Assembly: GCA_039519185.1 (NCBI GenBank)
Contig: CM076846.1
Coordinates: 183,381,068-183,445,067 of the forward strand
Source of the DNA: Astragalus membranaceus
Lineage: Eukaryota; Streptophyta; Magnoliopsida; Fabales; Fabaceae
DNA length: 64,000 nucleotides
Direction: 5' to 3'
Positions 23,791-34,186 of this stretch are shown in pieces. The notes under the pieces were generated by a model. The model saw only the letters and a program-made list of their open reading frames with translations. It did not search any database and was not told the origin of the DNA. The position numbers and the translations under genes were made by a program. The number at the start of each line of letters is the position of its first letter. Positions within the stretch are counted from its first letter, which is position 1.

Positions 23791-24331
23791 GAATAAAGAT
23801 CTACAAGATTAATATAAATAATTAGGAATACCAATAGTACACATAAATAATAATAGTCCAAGCGTAGGTAAAACTCACCGGTCTGTCAGTGTGAGGCAGC
23901 TGTCACTTATTTAGTAGTACGTGGGTCAGATGAGACATGGGGGGTGGGTCCGATTGAAACACATCCACTGGTTTTACCACTAATAGAAAGGAAACTTATT
24001 TTGTCAGCTTACTACTTTTGAAGTAATCAACGTACAAGTTTTACTCCACTCATATCTCCTCCCTCCCTAACATTCATCCACGTGTACGTTCGTTGATAGC
24101 ACTCATCCACGTGTACGTTCGTAGATTTGGAAAAGCACAAAATATCTGAGAGCAGAAAAAATATCTAAACACTATTTGAAAAAAACAAATCACTTTTGTA
24201 TATTAAACTAAACACAATAACAGCGAATTAATAAACAAACAAATATATTACAAAATGAAAGACATGAACTAACCATAGCCATCCATAGCTAGCCATAGCC
24301 ATATGGCCAGCGTGTAAATGTAAATAAAATT
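23791..24331. other. Downstream flank of the CBF gene
   Basis: No gene. It would contain the 3' untranslated region of the CBF gene on its right side. A 29-bp tandem duplication with two G-boxes lies at 24074-24126. Around 24270-24306 a CATAGCCAT word recurs (CCATAGCCATCCATAGC). Confidence 0.5.
24074..24126. promoter_or_regulatory. Duplicated G-box/ABRE-like elements
   Basis: TCATCCACGTGTACGTTCGT occurs at 24074 and again at 24103, 29 bp apart. Each copy has CACGTG (24079-24084 and 24108-24113) followed by T, which gives an ACGTGT ABRE core. They lie about 250-300 bases beyond the end of the CBF gene. A role in its regulation is inference. Confidence 0.45.
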
Positions 24332-24387
24332 TTAAAAGTTCCACAATGAAACCGGATTATCAAATATCTCCACATCATACCAGTGAC

Positions 24388-24990
24388 TCAAATCTGTTTC
24401 AGAAGGAGAAGGAGAGACATTATAGGGTCATCGGAGAAAATCATACGCAGGTCTGGAACCTCCGGAGGAACTTCTTCTTCTTCTTCCATGATCATCTGTT
24501 GTTGTTGTTGTTGTTGTTGCGGTGGCCGGTTATTTTCATCACCGGAAAATAATATAGCAGCTTCCATAGCTGCTTTTCTTATATCAACCGGATCAGTTGA
24601 CACCGGCAACGTAACCCGCCACGCTGAGTCAGCAAAGTTAAGACAAGCTGACTTACCACGAAGTGTGAGAGCAGCAACATCGTGTGCTCTTGCAGCCATT
24701 TCAGGAGTTGTATATGTTCCAAGCCAAATTCTTGATTTGTTGTCGTTAGGTACTCGCATCTCGCTTACCCATTTGTCTTTGTTCCTACGTCGTACTCCTC
24801 GATACACAGGATGTCTTGTTTCTTGGAATATTTTTCTACCTGCTCGTTTCTTTGGATGCTCAGAGGCTAATATATTAACTTCTGATGAGTTAGTTGTTGG
24901 ACTACTAAGAGGGCTTGATGAGGAAGATCCATCTAATTCACTAGTATTAATGCTGAAGTCTCCAAACGATTGCGTGAAAATATTATTCAT
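24388..24990 (-). CDS. CBF/DREB1 transcription factor, C terminus frameshifted
   Basis: An intronless AP2/ERF gene of 200 codons. Residues 46-61 (PKKRAGRKIFQETRHP) and 121-125 (DSAWR) are the two CBF/DREB1 signatures that bracket the AP2 domain (62-119: YRGVR, WVSEMR, IWLGTY, AARAHDVAALTLRG). These factors bind CRT/DRE (CCGAC) promoter elements in the nucleus and drive cold and drought responses. AP2 position 14 is Val, and position 19 is Val rather than Glu, as in some other DREB1 proteins. A poly-Gln run (158-165) and a poly-Glu run (169-173) follow. The expected LWS(F/Y) end is missing here: after DDPIMS the frame runs into LLLLLKQI and TGA. In another frame the DNA continues with SETDLSHWYDVEIF and NPVSLWNF to TAA at 24332-24334. 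A CT-repeat slip near 24411-24418 explains this. The DNA-binding part is intact, but activation may be weakened. Confidence 0.95.
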   Translation of the reverse strand: MNNIFTQSFGDFSINTSELDGSSSSSPLSSPTTNSSEVNILASEHPKKRAGRKIFQETRHPVYRGVRRRNKDKWVSEMRVPNDNKSRIWLGTYTTPEMAARAHDVAALTLRGKSACLNFADSAWRVTLPVSTDPVDIRKAAMEAAILFSGDENNRPPQQQQQQQQMIMEEEEEVPPEVPDLRMIFSDDPIMSLLLLLKQI

Positions 24991-25091
24991 ATATTCGATT
25001 TGAGAGAGAGTTGTTCACTTGTTTGTGAAGATGAGTGCAGTGCAGAAGTGTGAGTTATATAGTCTGAATGTGAGTGTGTGAGTGTACGGAG

Positions 25092-25099
25092 TTTATATA
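25092..25099 (-). promoter_or_regulatory. TATA box of the CBF gene
   Basis: The minus strand reads TATATAAAC about 100 bases before the ATG at 24990, which predicts a start site near 25065 and a leader of about 75 bases. A second AT word (CTATATAA, 25055-25062) lies closer and would give a leader that is too short. Only the position and sequence support this. Confidence 0.6.
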
Positions 25100-25656
25100 C
25101 ATTTTGTTGGTCACACGCTTTGTAACTTACAAAGACAAGTTGTGGTTGTAGTAAAGCGGGGCAGAATAATCTTCAAAAAAAAATAAAAAGTGGGGCAGAA
25201 TAAAGGAAGACCATGTCTTTCTTTCTTTCTCTATTTAGCACTACTCGCTTGTTGCTTTTTTGTAAGTAACGACAAATTAAGGATGGGTTTTTTTAGAACT
25301 TATCCATCTAGATTCCTATTTCCTAGTATAGTATACTATGTTTTACTCGCCTGTTTTCCCTTATTAGTCATCACTACAAATAAAATAAATACCGCCTCCA
25401 GCTATAAATGGGAAAGGGAATGAGTAATTTGCTTTATACTAATTTCGTCAAACAAATATCCTTGGTTTCCCACTTGCCTGACACCTCAACTCCATCGTGT
25501 ATGTAATCCTTTTCACTTTATTATTATCACTAAAATTAAATATTTTTCCTCACTATGCTGCCAAATATTTTTCATCACTACTCGCTTCTATCTATTTAAT
25601 TATCTAAAATAAAAAGTTTAAAAAACACATATTTATAAATAAAAGTTAAATATGTT
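25100..25656. other. CBF upstream region
   Basis: No gene. It contains the distal promoter of the CBF gene. GGGGCAGAATAA occurs twice (about 25159 and 25193), separated by an A-rich stretch. 25269-25530 resembles 12040-12285. It ends at the MULE target duplication (25648-25656). Confidence 0.6.
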
Positions 25657-25942
25657 GGCTGTTTTGTACCATAAATCTCCAAAATACGCCTAGTTTTAAG
25701 TAAAATTTTTTTTTTTAAATTTTCAGAAATACACATATTTTCGGAAGGCAGAAATATGTGTTTTCCGGAAACACCTAAAAAGAGGTATTTCCCCAAGAAT
25801 GCCGTCACTGGCACCGAAGTCTTTCCGCACCACGATGGTGGGGAAATACTCGTATATCCAACACTAAAATAATAAAAAAAATAAATAAGTAATTATATAA
25901 ATAAAAGTAATTAAAAAGAAATAAAAATAATTAATTAGTTAC

Positions 25943-26431
25943 CTGCAGTAGAGAAGCGTATCCGCCAATCTGCGACGTCTCCCAGTAACATGCATCATTC
26001 AGCTAGTCGTAGAGAATAGCTAGAGCAGCTGGACCCCAAGCCCACTGGCCACACAGGGCAAAGTCCGAAATAAGAGTCACCCACTTGACAGGGACAGATG
26101 TGTGACTCTTGTCGGCAAAAATGGTGTTGTCCAACAAGTGTAGCAGATAGCATCGTGCCGCCTGATCAATATGGCCGCGCTCCATGTTCAGTGTGTATGC
26201 GGCCATCAAGAAAGAAAATTGGAATGTCGGTCCCCTGCTGAACTGACACTCTACCCAGCAGGCTGTGTGGTCAATGCCCAGCAGGTCAACTCCAGCCCGA
26301 AATAGCATCGGCAGTGTCAAAATGTGGCCGATGCGCCAACGGTGTGCCCGGTGAGCGGCAAGTGGAGCAACAGCGGACACGTCGTCCAACGTCACTGTCA
26401 TCTCCCCCCACGGCATGTGGAATGAGCCTGT
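25943..26431 (-). pseudogene. Plant mobile domain (PMD/MAIN-like) exon, broken
   Basis: The minus strand reads TGSFHMPWGEMTVTLDDVSA, close to the FHLPHGEMTVTLDDV signature that opens the plant mobile domain of MAIN/MAIL proteins. Later it has AYTLNMERGH, LLDNTIFADKS, WVTLISDF and QWAWGPAALAILYD. A TAG then interrupts LYD*LNDACYW. The frame resumes with QIGGYASLLQ and stops at CAG|GTAACT, a credible splice donor at 25942-25943 that matches the usual PMD exon end. The domain is known from transposons and from a few domesticated genes. This copy lies inside a MULE and is inactive because of the stop and of its truncation at the 5' side. Confidence 0.75.
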
Positions 26432-26584
26432 CTAGTCCCCAATCGGAACCTACTCCTACTGTCAGAAGGACTCTGTTCATCTCCTCCCGCTCCTGAATGC
26501 TCGCCTCGCTCTATGTTTCCTGTTCTTGTTGCCACTGAAAAAGCAAAAAAAAAATTAATCAAAACAAAATTTCAAAAAAAAAAA

Positions 26585-26740
26585 CATTCCGGAAATACCA
26601 TTTTTTGAGGTATTTCCGGAAGGTTAAATTCCAGGGAATTCCGGAAATACCTCAAAAAGAGGTATTTCCGGAAGCCAATTTTGGCTTCCGAAAATACCTC
26701 AAAAAATGGTATTTCCGGAAATCTTTCCGAAAATACGTCT
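26585..26740. repeat. Nested TTCCGGAAATACC palindromes
   Basis: Units of TTCCGGAAATACC and its complement alternate. The best hairpin is a perfect 15-bp stem (26639-26653 with 26659-26673, TTCCGGAAATACCTC) around five A. A second palindrome is at 26671-26688 (GAAGCCAA.TTGGCTTC). Related words recur on the other side of the PMD relic (about 25735-25795). These are sub-terminal repeats of the MULE. Confidence 0.85.
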
Positions 26741-26910
26741 ATTTCCGAGATGTTTAGGGAAAAAAACTTACTTTTTTCGGAAATATGATGGAATGAGGAA
26801 TGATTTCGTTTTTTTAACAATTTTTAGGGGTATTTTGGTCCGTTTGATCAATTTGGGGGTATGGGGTACAATTGGGGGGAGGGGGGTTAAAAAAAACAGC
26901 CAAATATGTT

Positions 26911-27479
26911 TATGTCTTCCGCAGCCAGCACACTAATTGGGAGTCAGGAGTCAACCCAATGATTATTGGCAACCTACATGTATTTTAGGGGTTCAAGCGA
27001 ACCCCCTAATAAAATAAAATTAGCACTAACACTTTCGAAAAAAATAGTTTTGCAAATTCTGAAATTATCTTTTGCACCCAAGTTTTTAGTTTTGCACCAA
27101 AGTCCCTAGTTTTGTACCACTCTAATGCACACATATTTTTAAAAAGTTTTTCTCTCTCCTTTCGCCGGTACAATCACTCCCGTGACTTTCCTCTTCCCTC
27201 TCTCTCTCTCTCTCTTCTTTATTCTTTATTTTTCCTATGCTATAATTTATTTTGATTATGTTAGTATATTTAATTTGAATATGTACTGTATATTTTGAAT
27301 ATGTTGATTCTCTTAGTGCTATTTCATTTGAATTTAGGAACTAGTTGGTGCTATTTAATTTGTGTTGGTCTAGTGCAACACAAGTTGTGAACCTGTTAAA
27401 GTCTTATTTTTATTACATTTGTAGCGATGTGTGTTTGAAATTTTTTGCACCCCTCGACCTTGGGTTCTGGATCCGCCAC
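26911..27479. other. Unassigned, repeat-like, no gene
   Basis: It begins near GGGGTTCAAGCGAACCCCC (26989-27007, itself an inverted repeat) and ends near GGGTTCTGGATCCGCC (27460-27478). Both are sequence styles seen at ends of plant DNA transposons, but I find no matching inverted termini. Includes a CT microsatellite at 27200-27215. Confidence 0.4.
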
Positions 27480-27975
27480 CTGATTATTCCAACATTTTTC
27501 AAATGCGATCTCAACTAGTGACATTGATTGCAACCATAATCTACGTTTGAAGACCAACAATATTATTACTTGTATTCACTGAGAAACAACCAAAAATCTC
27601 TACTATACGATCTCTGAGAATTCTGCCACAATGAGATGACCCAAGAGAACCCCTTATATGTATGTACCTTAACGTTACATTTGACCCTATAACAAGGAGG
27701 AGGTGTCCAAATGACTTCTTTAATCTCTAGAGATTTACTAGTCTTGCGAGTGATGAAAAAACTTTGAGAATTACAAATTCTTGTATCGAGGAAGACATGC
27801 AACCAGAGTCGTGAAAGGCTAACAATAGCAATAATCTTGCCTGTGGCTTCCTGTAAGACTATCTTTTTATCAAAGAATCAAACGATATTTCTACAACGTC
27901 AGATGGTGCTAAATCTGTAAGCTGGGAACTAGATCTGTTTTTTATCACAATGTCCAATATAGCTAGAGGCTTGGA
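27480..27975 (-). pseudogene. LINE RNase H-domain relic
   Basis: On the minus strand broken frames read KEVIWTPPPCYRVKCNV and GRILRDRIVEIFGCFSVN, which fit the start of the plant LINE RVT_3 domain (W.PPP..W.KCN.DG; GGI.RD..G...GCF). Several stops and frame changes are present. It adjoins an Athila-type LTR at 27982. Confidence 0.6.
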
Positions 27976-27981
27976 GAAAAC

Positions 27982-28832
27982 TGTTAGACTTTTGGCAAGT
28001 GTACCAAATGTCGCAAGTAATAAAAGAACGGTAAGACCGGTCGTCTCCACAGGGATTGCATTGTTTAACAATGGCAAAATTATTGATTCTTAGATTGTGA
28101 AAATTGATTTGATTTGAGAATTTAGTAACGCGAAAATAAAAACGGTTGTTGAAATAATGAGGAAAGTGGTCGAATCCTCTCCCCTCACCTATCTTATGGA
28201 CCTTCAGCTAATCACAAATTAATTGTTGAAATACAAGATTCAATTCACTAAAGTAGGTTAAGGACAATTCCTTGCCTCAAACCCCTTTTACCTAATTGAG
28301 TTACCCTAATTCCTTAGGTGAATCAAGCCAATTGGTAAAGCTTTAAACACAAGAAATAGAGAATTCATAAATCCAATCCCACATTCCTATGGTGATCACA
28401 AGTTTATGATCTAAAACCCCATATCAAGCATGCAACCCATATCCCTATGTGATCACATACCCTAAATCATTATAATTATCATATGTAATTATAAAGCATT
28501 AAACGAAGAGGTATAGACTTATGATAAATCAAACAACTAATTGTATTAACCATAACAAAGAATCCATAAGACAGGTTTGGGGGAGAATCATCTCTCCCTA
28601 ATCATAAGAATTTAGTTACACATGGTGAAAAGAGTGCAACATAAGATAAAGGAGAAGAAGCAAATAGAGGAAGCCATAGAAGCCTTCAATCCTTGTTCCC
28701 AAGTGATTGGAAGACTCCAAAATCGCACCTCCAAGCTGTTCCAAACCCTAGCTGCGCTCCAATGACCAAGACCCTCGAAATTTCGCTGAAAATTCCATAA
28801 AACCCTAATTTCGGGGGACCATCGCGACGCGA
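27982..28832 (-). mobile_element. Athila-type LTR, 3' portion
   Basis: The reverse complement matches the last two-thirds of the 1295-bp LTRs at 46287, 49835 and 53390: the GGGAGAGATGACTCTCC-like region, GATCACATAGGGATATGGGTT, CTCAATTAGGTAAAAGGGG, and the end GACATTTGGTACACTTGCCAAA..CTAACA at 27982. It diverges clearly from those three, so it is an older insertion or another subfamily. It continues at 36614 after an inserted Gypsy element. No primer site adjoins the 27982 end. Confidence 0.82.
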
Positions 28833-28878
28833 TGTAACACCCCCTTTCTAATAACTTTACTTTTAATAAAATCAGAGT

Positions 28879-28909
<31 letters not shown>

Positions 28910-31310
28910 GAAAACAATTAAAGTGAGTGCTACACTTACTTCATAAAAATCAAGATACATAACACCATAAGGAAAAAGGTTTAGTTCGCATCAACTAAAT
29001 CCAATCACCATCAGCAGCGGAATAATAATCAGTTCAAAATTAAAGCCAATACATCACCAGTGAAAACTAACAGTTTTAGGAAAATAAAGCATAAACATAA
29101 GGACACCCCCCCCCTGGTGCTACGTATCAGAGCGTGACACTTCCTACCAGACGAAGGCATAAGAAATCCTTCACTCGCTATTACCTGCACGTTGCCGACA
29201 TAAGAAGCAACATAAAAGCAGTAGGGTGAGTCTCTTTTCATAATTAATAACATATGAGAATTAAGCACTGCATAGGAAAAGGAAACCAGGCACACCAATT
29301 CATAACAATAGGAAACATTCGCATCAGCATACTAAATTCCAAACAGCACTATATAATATATGAATATGTATGTAATGCAACCCAAACTCCACGGGTACAT
29401 GCATGTCGGATCCGTCACCAATACAAAATAGGCCGTAGCCTCTGCTCACCAAATCAAAATTAGGCCGTAGCCTCTGCTCACCATTAATGCATATGTCCAT
29501 GAGATGCTATGGGGAATGCATTACAACACACCAAGTCCAAGCAATTCATCATTCAAAATTCATGATCTCACCATTGTATATTATTCAGCTCACCAAATTA
29601 AATTTAGGCCGTAGCCTCTGCTCACCAATCTCACCCTATCATTCTCACCAATTCAGCTCACCACTCACACCAACACCAATTTAAATAGACCAGCTTAGGA
29701 CATTGACACGACATAAGTAAAGTGGGTAAAAATAGCCATTTGGACACTTGAACACCCTCAGCCAGAAACACCAGTAAAAATAAATTATTTTTGCATAAAA
29801 TTGTGACTATTGGATAGGCATTGAAATTAGCTTCAAAACGCATTTTGAACCGTTGAATTTGGATAACCGAGTCAAAAGTTATATTAAAAACAGTTTAGGA
29901 AAAATGTTAGACATTCTGGAAACAGGCGCATGGGCGCTGGGCGCCCAGGGGCAACACAGCGCTTGGCGCATGGGCGCTTGGCGCCCAGGAGAGGCAACAC
30001 GCAACAGCGCACAGGCGCATAGGCGCTTGGCGCCCAGGAGCAACGCGCGCAACAGCGCACAGGCGCTAGGCGCCCAGGGGAACAGCAGCAACATGGCGCC
30101 CAAGCACTAGGCGCCTAAGGCCAACATGCTACACAACTCATTTTGCTTCGAAATTCATTTTACACGAGCCAAATGCTCAGGACATGAAAACTCAATAAAA
30201 ATTTTATCAAAAACTGAACTTTAATTTTGGCGCCCATGCACTAGGCACCTAGTGAAATTACGCAACTCAACTCCTTTCTTGACCAAAATCAGTTTTCATG
30301 AGCCATTTTACCCAAGTATAAAAACCTGAAAACAATTTTCACAAAACTATCACCAGAACTTTGGGGCCCTTGGCGCCCATGACACAAGCAACGTGCGCCA
30401 AAACTGGCAGCACAGGAACACTGGATGGCAACACAGGCAACAGAGACAGCAACACAGAATGGCAACACAGAAGTGCAACACAGCAGCACACTGCTGGGCA
30501 CCTGGCGCCCATGACTAGGCGCAACACAGAATTTTTCAGCAACATGAAATTGGCGCCCAAGGCGCCTAGGGGCTCCCAAACAGAATTTTCCACTTCTAAT
30601 TATCAATTAAAATCACCAAAACACTCCTATATATAAATATAATCAAAATGTCACCATAATTCCCAATTTCACCACATAATCACCAAACAATCATATACTC
30701 AAACAATTGGTCTACAATTCGCATATTGCCCCAATTCCAACATCAATCATAGAATCCTCAACATATTAATTCAACAACAACATCACAATATTATAATTTC
30801 TCAACAACAACACAATTCAATCATGGAAACTAACCTAGAACCCTAACCCTAAGCAATTCCCAATTCGCATAAGTATTAAGAACAAAAAGAGGACCCCCTA
30901 ACCTTGTGAAATTCGAATTTGCTAGCCAAGCTCCAAGGAAGAATTGCGAACCACCAATGAGTCTCCTCCCTCTCTCTATGAGCTTCGCCCCTTCTCCTCT
31001 TCTTCTCTCCTTCTCTTCGCAACTTTCTCTTCTCACTCTCTCTACGTTACTTTCTTTTCTTTTCTCACTTGGGTGAATTTGCCACTAACTCCCTAGACCC
31101 CCAACTAATTCGACTCCAATGCCAAAGAAACGGGCCACGGGCCTAATTGTGGATCACGGGCCCTTGCTCGCACCACTTAAATAGTAACAGCACCTCCTAA
31201 TAAAATAAAATAAAATACTTAAACTCGAATTATTTAATTAAATTAAATAAATATTGTAAGCCTTAAATAACTTAATTAAATAAATAATTAAATTATTTTG
31301 GGGCGTTACA
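28833..31310 (-). mobile_element. 3' LTR of the non-coding Gypsy element
   Basis: 2478 bp, nearly identical to the LTR at 34110. It contains a 28-T run (about 28882-28909), a repeated GGCCGTAGCCTCTGCTCACC word (29431, 29463 and 29608 areas) and a GC-rich block with GGCGCC palindromes (29940-30115). Open frames in that block are composition artefacts. It lacks a 26-bp piece that is present in the other LTR near 35759. Confidence 0.92.
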
Positions 31311-34109
31311 ACTCTCCCCCACTTAGAATATTTCGTCCTCGAAATTTACCTGCCAACGCCAACACTCTCCCTCTAAGGCCACCTAGACAACTAGTGCTAT
31401 CTATCATGCTGATTACTATTGCTTTGATTACCGGCGGTAAGTGCTTGGGCGGCCGTCCCTCCTACTTGTTCAGCCAGGTAACTTCAAGCAGTAATAATCA
31501 GGCTCACTCTCTACTCCGCTGCGCCACTCTGATAGACTAACTTGCATTCTATCTCACTCATCTATCCTCATGGGTACGCACACTAACAGCCTGCTAATGG
31601 TTTGGTTCTATGACAACATTATTACAACAACGCATTTTATCCTCACAGTCAGACTCCGGGATCATCTATCGCTCATCAACAATGGCCATAGGCCCACAAC
31701 AACAAATCAGCAATCACAACAACGAAACCATGTGGGCCATTCGGCGGTACCCACGACAGAACATCAACACAACTTGGGCCATTCGGCGATACCCAAGACA
31801 AGACAACAACGATGACAACAACAATATTAATATCAACATCATTAGTAACAACATCATCAACAACAGCAATATTAACAACTCAGTCACAACAATCGGGCAC
31901 TAAGGCACCGGCAACAGCTAACAACATAATAGAAAGAACCAGACACACGGAACGGTCAACAATTAAAATAGGCACAACTCATAAAAGTAGGAGCAGTGCA
32001 CAAAATCAGGGACAGTAACAGTAATTTTCCAAAAACAGCAGTAACAATTTTCAGGGAACAGCAACAGCAACCAGCAAAACAACCACAACAATAACGTCAA
32101 CAACATCATGAAAAGTTTACTAAGTGCGTAGTTACAGCAAGACAAGTCACAAACTCCCAAAACGGATAATTTAAATAATTAGGAACAGCGAACACTCATT
32201 GTACAAAACTTCAAACAACACGGCAGTCACACAATTGGCATAACACTAAATGCGATACTCATTTTACACCAAAATGTTTATAAGCGGTAGTGCGGAAAAC
32301 GAGTAAGAACGGTTTTCTCCCTTCAAACAAAATCAACAATTTTACCTTTTGGAAGTAGTTTTTGCAAGTGAAAGATGTCACAAAATCGGAGCACTCAATC
32401 TTTCCAATCGGTTTGAGAAGATTCAAAGAAACCTCGATAACATTTTCTTTTGGGTCTAAAAGAAGTACTAATACATTTCTCGAAAATTGAGAGTTTTCCA
32501 AACCAACAGAAAATCAAGAACCAAGTTCAGCGATATCAGCCACAAAAATAATACTAACACCCTTTTAGAGTAAATGATAACCATCCATATAGTTCAGCAT
32601 AGGGAAAACAATCTAACTCATGGAAACAACAGTTAAAGTATTAAAATAGCTAGAAAGGTCAATCCATGGGAACATCAATTCATAGCTAACGGCACACATA
32701 CGAAAAGGTACAATCACACGTATGCACAATTACTTATTTAGAATTTTCGACATGGAAGATAAATCACGTTATAGAAATTGATTTTCTCTCTACAAGATTA
32801 AACATCAACTTTAACAATTTGAACAAAGCATTCTTAAGAACATATGGCAATAAAAGCTAACTCAATGAAATACACAAACCGTGCCAATGCGCATTTTAAA
32901 TGTTTATGGTTTCTCAAAATCACGTAGCACCAATTATAAAGAGTACAACAGCCAAAACAAAATCAGGGACAATCCAGTGTAGGAATCACAGCTCACGGTC
33001 ATGAAATAGTTCGCAAAGATTCGGAGTTGGAAACATCACATGTCGAGGAAATTAGGATGATAACTACAACATAAAATATAGTCCACTTTTCAAAATCATT
33101 TCACGGGGTTGTGGAAATAGGAGATAACAATAGTTGTAGCTTTCAAACCAAAACTTTATCATTCACAGCATAATTAGCAAAACCATTCCACACGGCACTT
33201 AGTGCGTAACATAAATGCGAAATCAAAACCATACTGTACTAAAATCTTTATACAAAATCGGTGTTCATTTATTAAAATAAATTTCATACCAATATTAGCA
33301 CTCAACCACAAAATTGTTTTACAGGTGTCCAAAAGCAACTTCAGAAACCACTTTATTTTTCAGATCTCAAAACCACATAACACAATTCAAGAAGTAACGA
33401 CCAAAAATTTTCATAAAATCCAAGCGTACAATGTCAAACTCCAAGTAGTATGGAAATTGCAAAACAATTCATGAAGACCCTAAACTTACAACACTGCATG
33501 TCAAAACAATCAGGAACAACACCAAAAATAAACAACTAACGCAAAAGATGTCATAATTCCTTAAAATAAATACAGACAGTCTCATCATGGGAAACAATTA
33601 TAAATCAAGGAACATCAAAACTCAACATTTTTAAGCATGGACAACATCACTCAGAGTGATCAAAACATTTTTGTGTGTCGGGTGACAGCTTGACGTAATT
33701 CACCAAAACAATTTTCACAATGCACTTAGACTCCACATCAAGACACACCACCAAATAGTTCACACAAGACCTAGCGTCGAAACAATTTTAAACCAGTCAA
33801 AACACATGTAAATATTAAACAACAAGGTAAGTTATTGAAAGCCACACAAACGACATCAGAATTCGTTCCACAAGAAAGTTAAAGAACAGCAACCAACAAC
33901 AGGGACACAGAGTTCACACACAGAAATGCAATACAACACACAGTACCAGTAGGGGCATCTCCCCCACTAGTTCACTTACCATTAGCAACTCTTGGTTTAC
34001 CTGCAACACAAATATTGGTCAGCATTTAAAAGACAACAGTTGGTCGTACACCGACACAACGACTCTACGACTTGGCCGGACGGACCAACCATTGCTCTGA
34101 TACCACTAA
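31311..34109 (-). mobile_element. Internal region of the LARD-like element, non-coding
   Basis: 2.8 kb with no frame that looks like Gag or Pol. It is A-rich, with CAACAA/AACAAC-rich stretches (31800-32120). The leader next to the primer site (33960-34093) resembles the leader of the element at 57783-58580: GGTTGGTC.GTCCGGCC.AGTCG, TTTGTGTTGCAG, then GTAAGTGAACTAGTGGGGGA on the minus strand. Confidence 0.85.
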
Positions 34110-34155
34110 TGTAACACCCCCTTTCTAATAACTTTACTTTTAATAAAATCAGAGT

Positions 34156-34186
<31 letters not shown>

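Larger units (their letters stand above)
25657..26901. mobile_element. MULE-like transposon with 9-bp target duplication
   Basis: Identical 9-bp direct repeats AAATATGTT flank the element (25648-25656 and 26902-26910). The ends are inverted: GGCTGTTTT at the left and AAAACAGCC at the right. Beyond 9 bp the similarity continues with gaps (GTACC, CCAAAATACG/CCCC). A 9-bp duplication is diagnostic of Mutator-like elements. There is no MURA transposase, so the element is non-autonomous. It carries a plant mobile domain relic (25943-26431) flanked by TTCCGGAAATACC palindromes. Confidence 0.82.

Noticed and set aside
24383..25003. 206-codon frame on the plus strand opposite the CBF gene
   Set aside because: It is the antisense shadow of the AP2 gene (poly-Cys from CAA/TTG runs) without any domain.
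28612..28917. 101-codon frame starting with poly-Lys
   Set aside because: It begins in the T run of the Gypsy LTR and crosses its insertion border into the Athila-type LTR.
29029..29843. Open frames in the LTR repeated at 34306-35120
   Set aside because: They are identical in both LTRs of one element because the LTRs are copies, not because of protein conservation.
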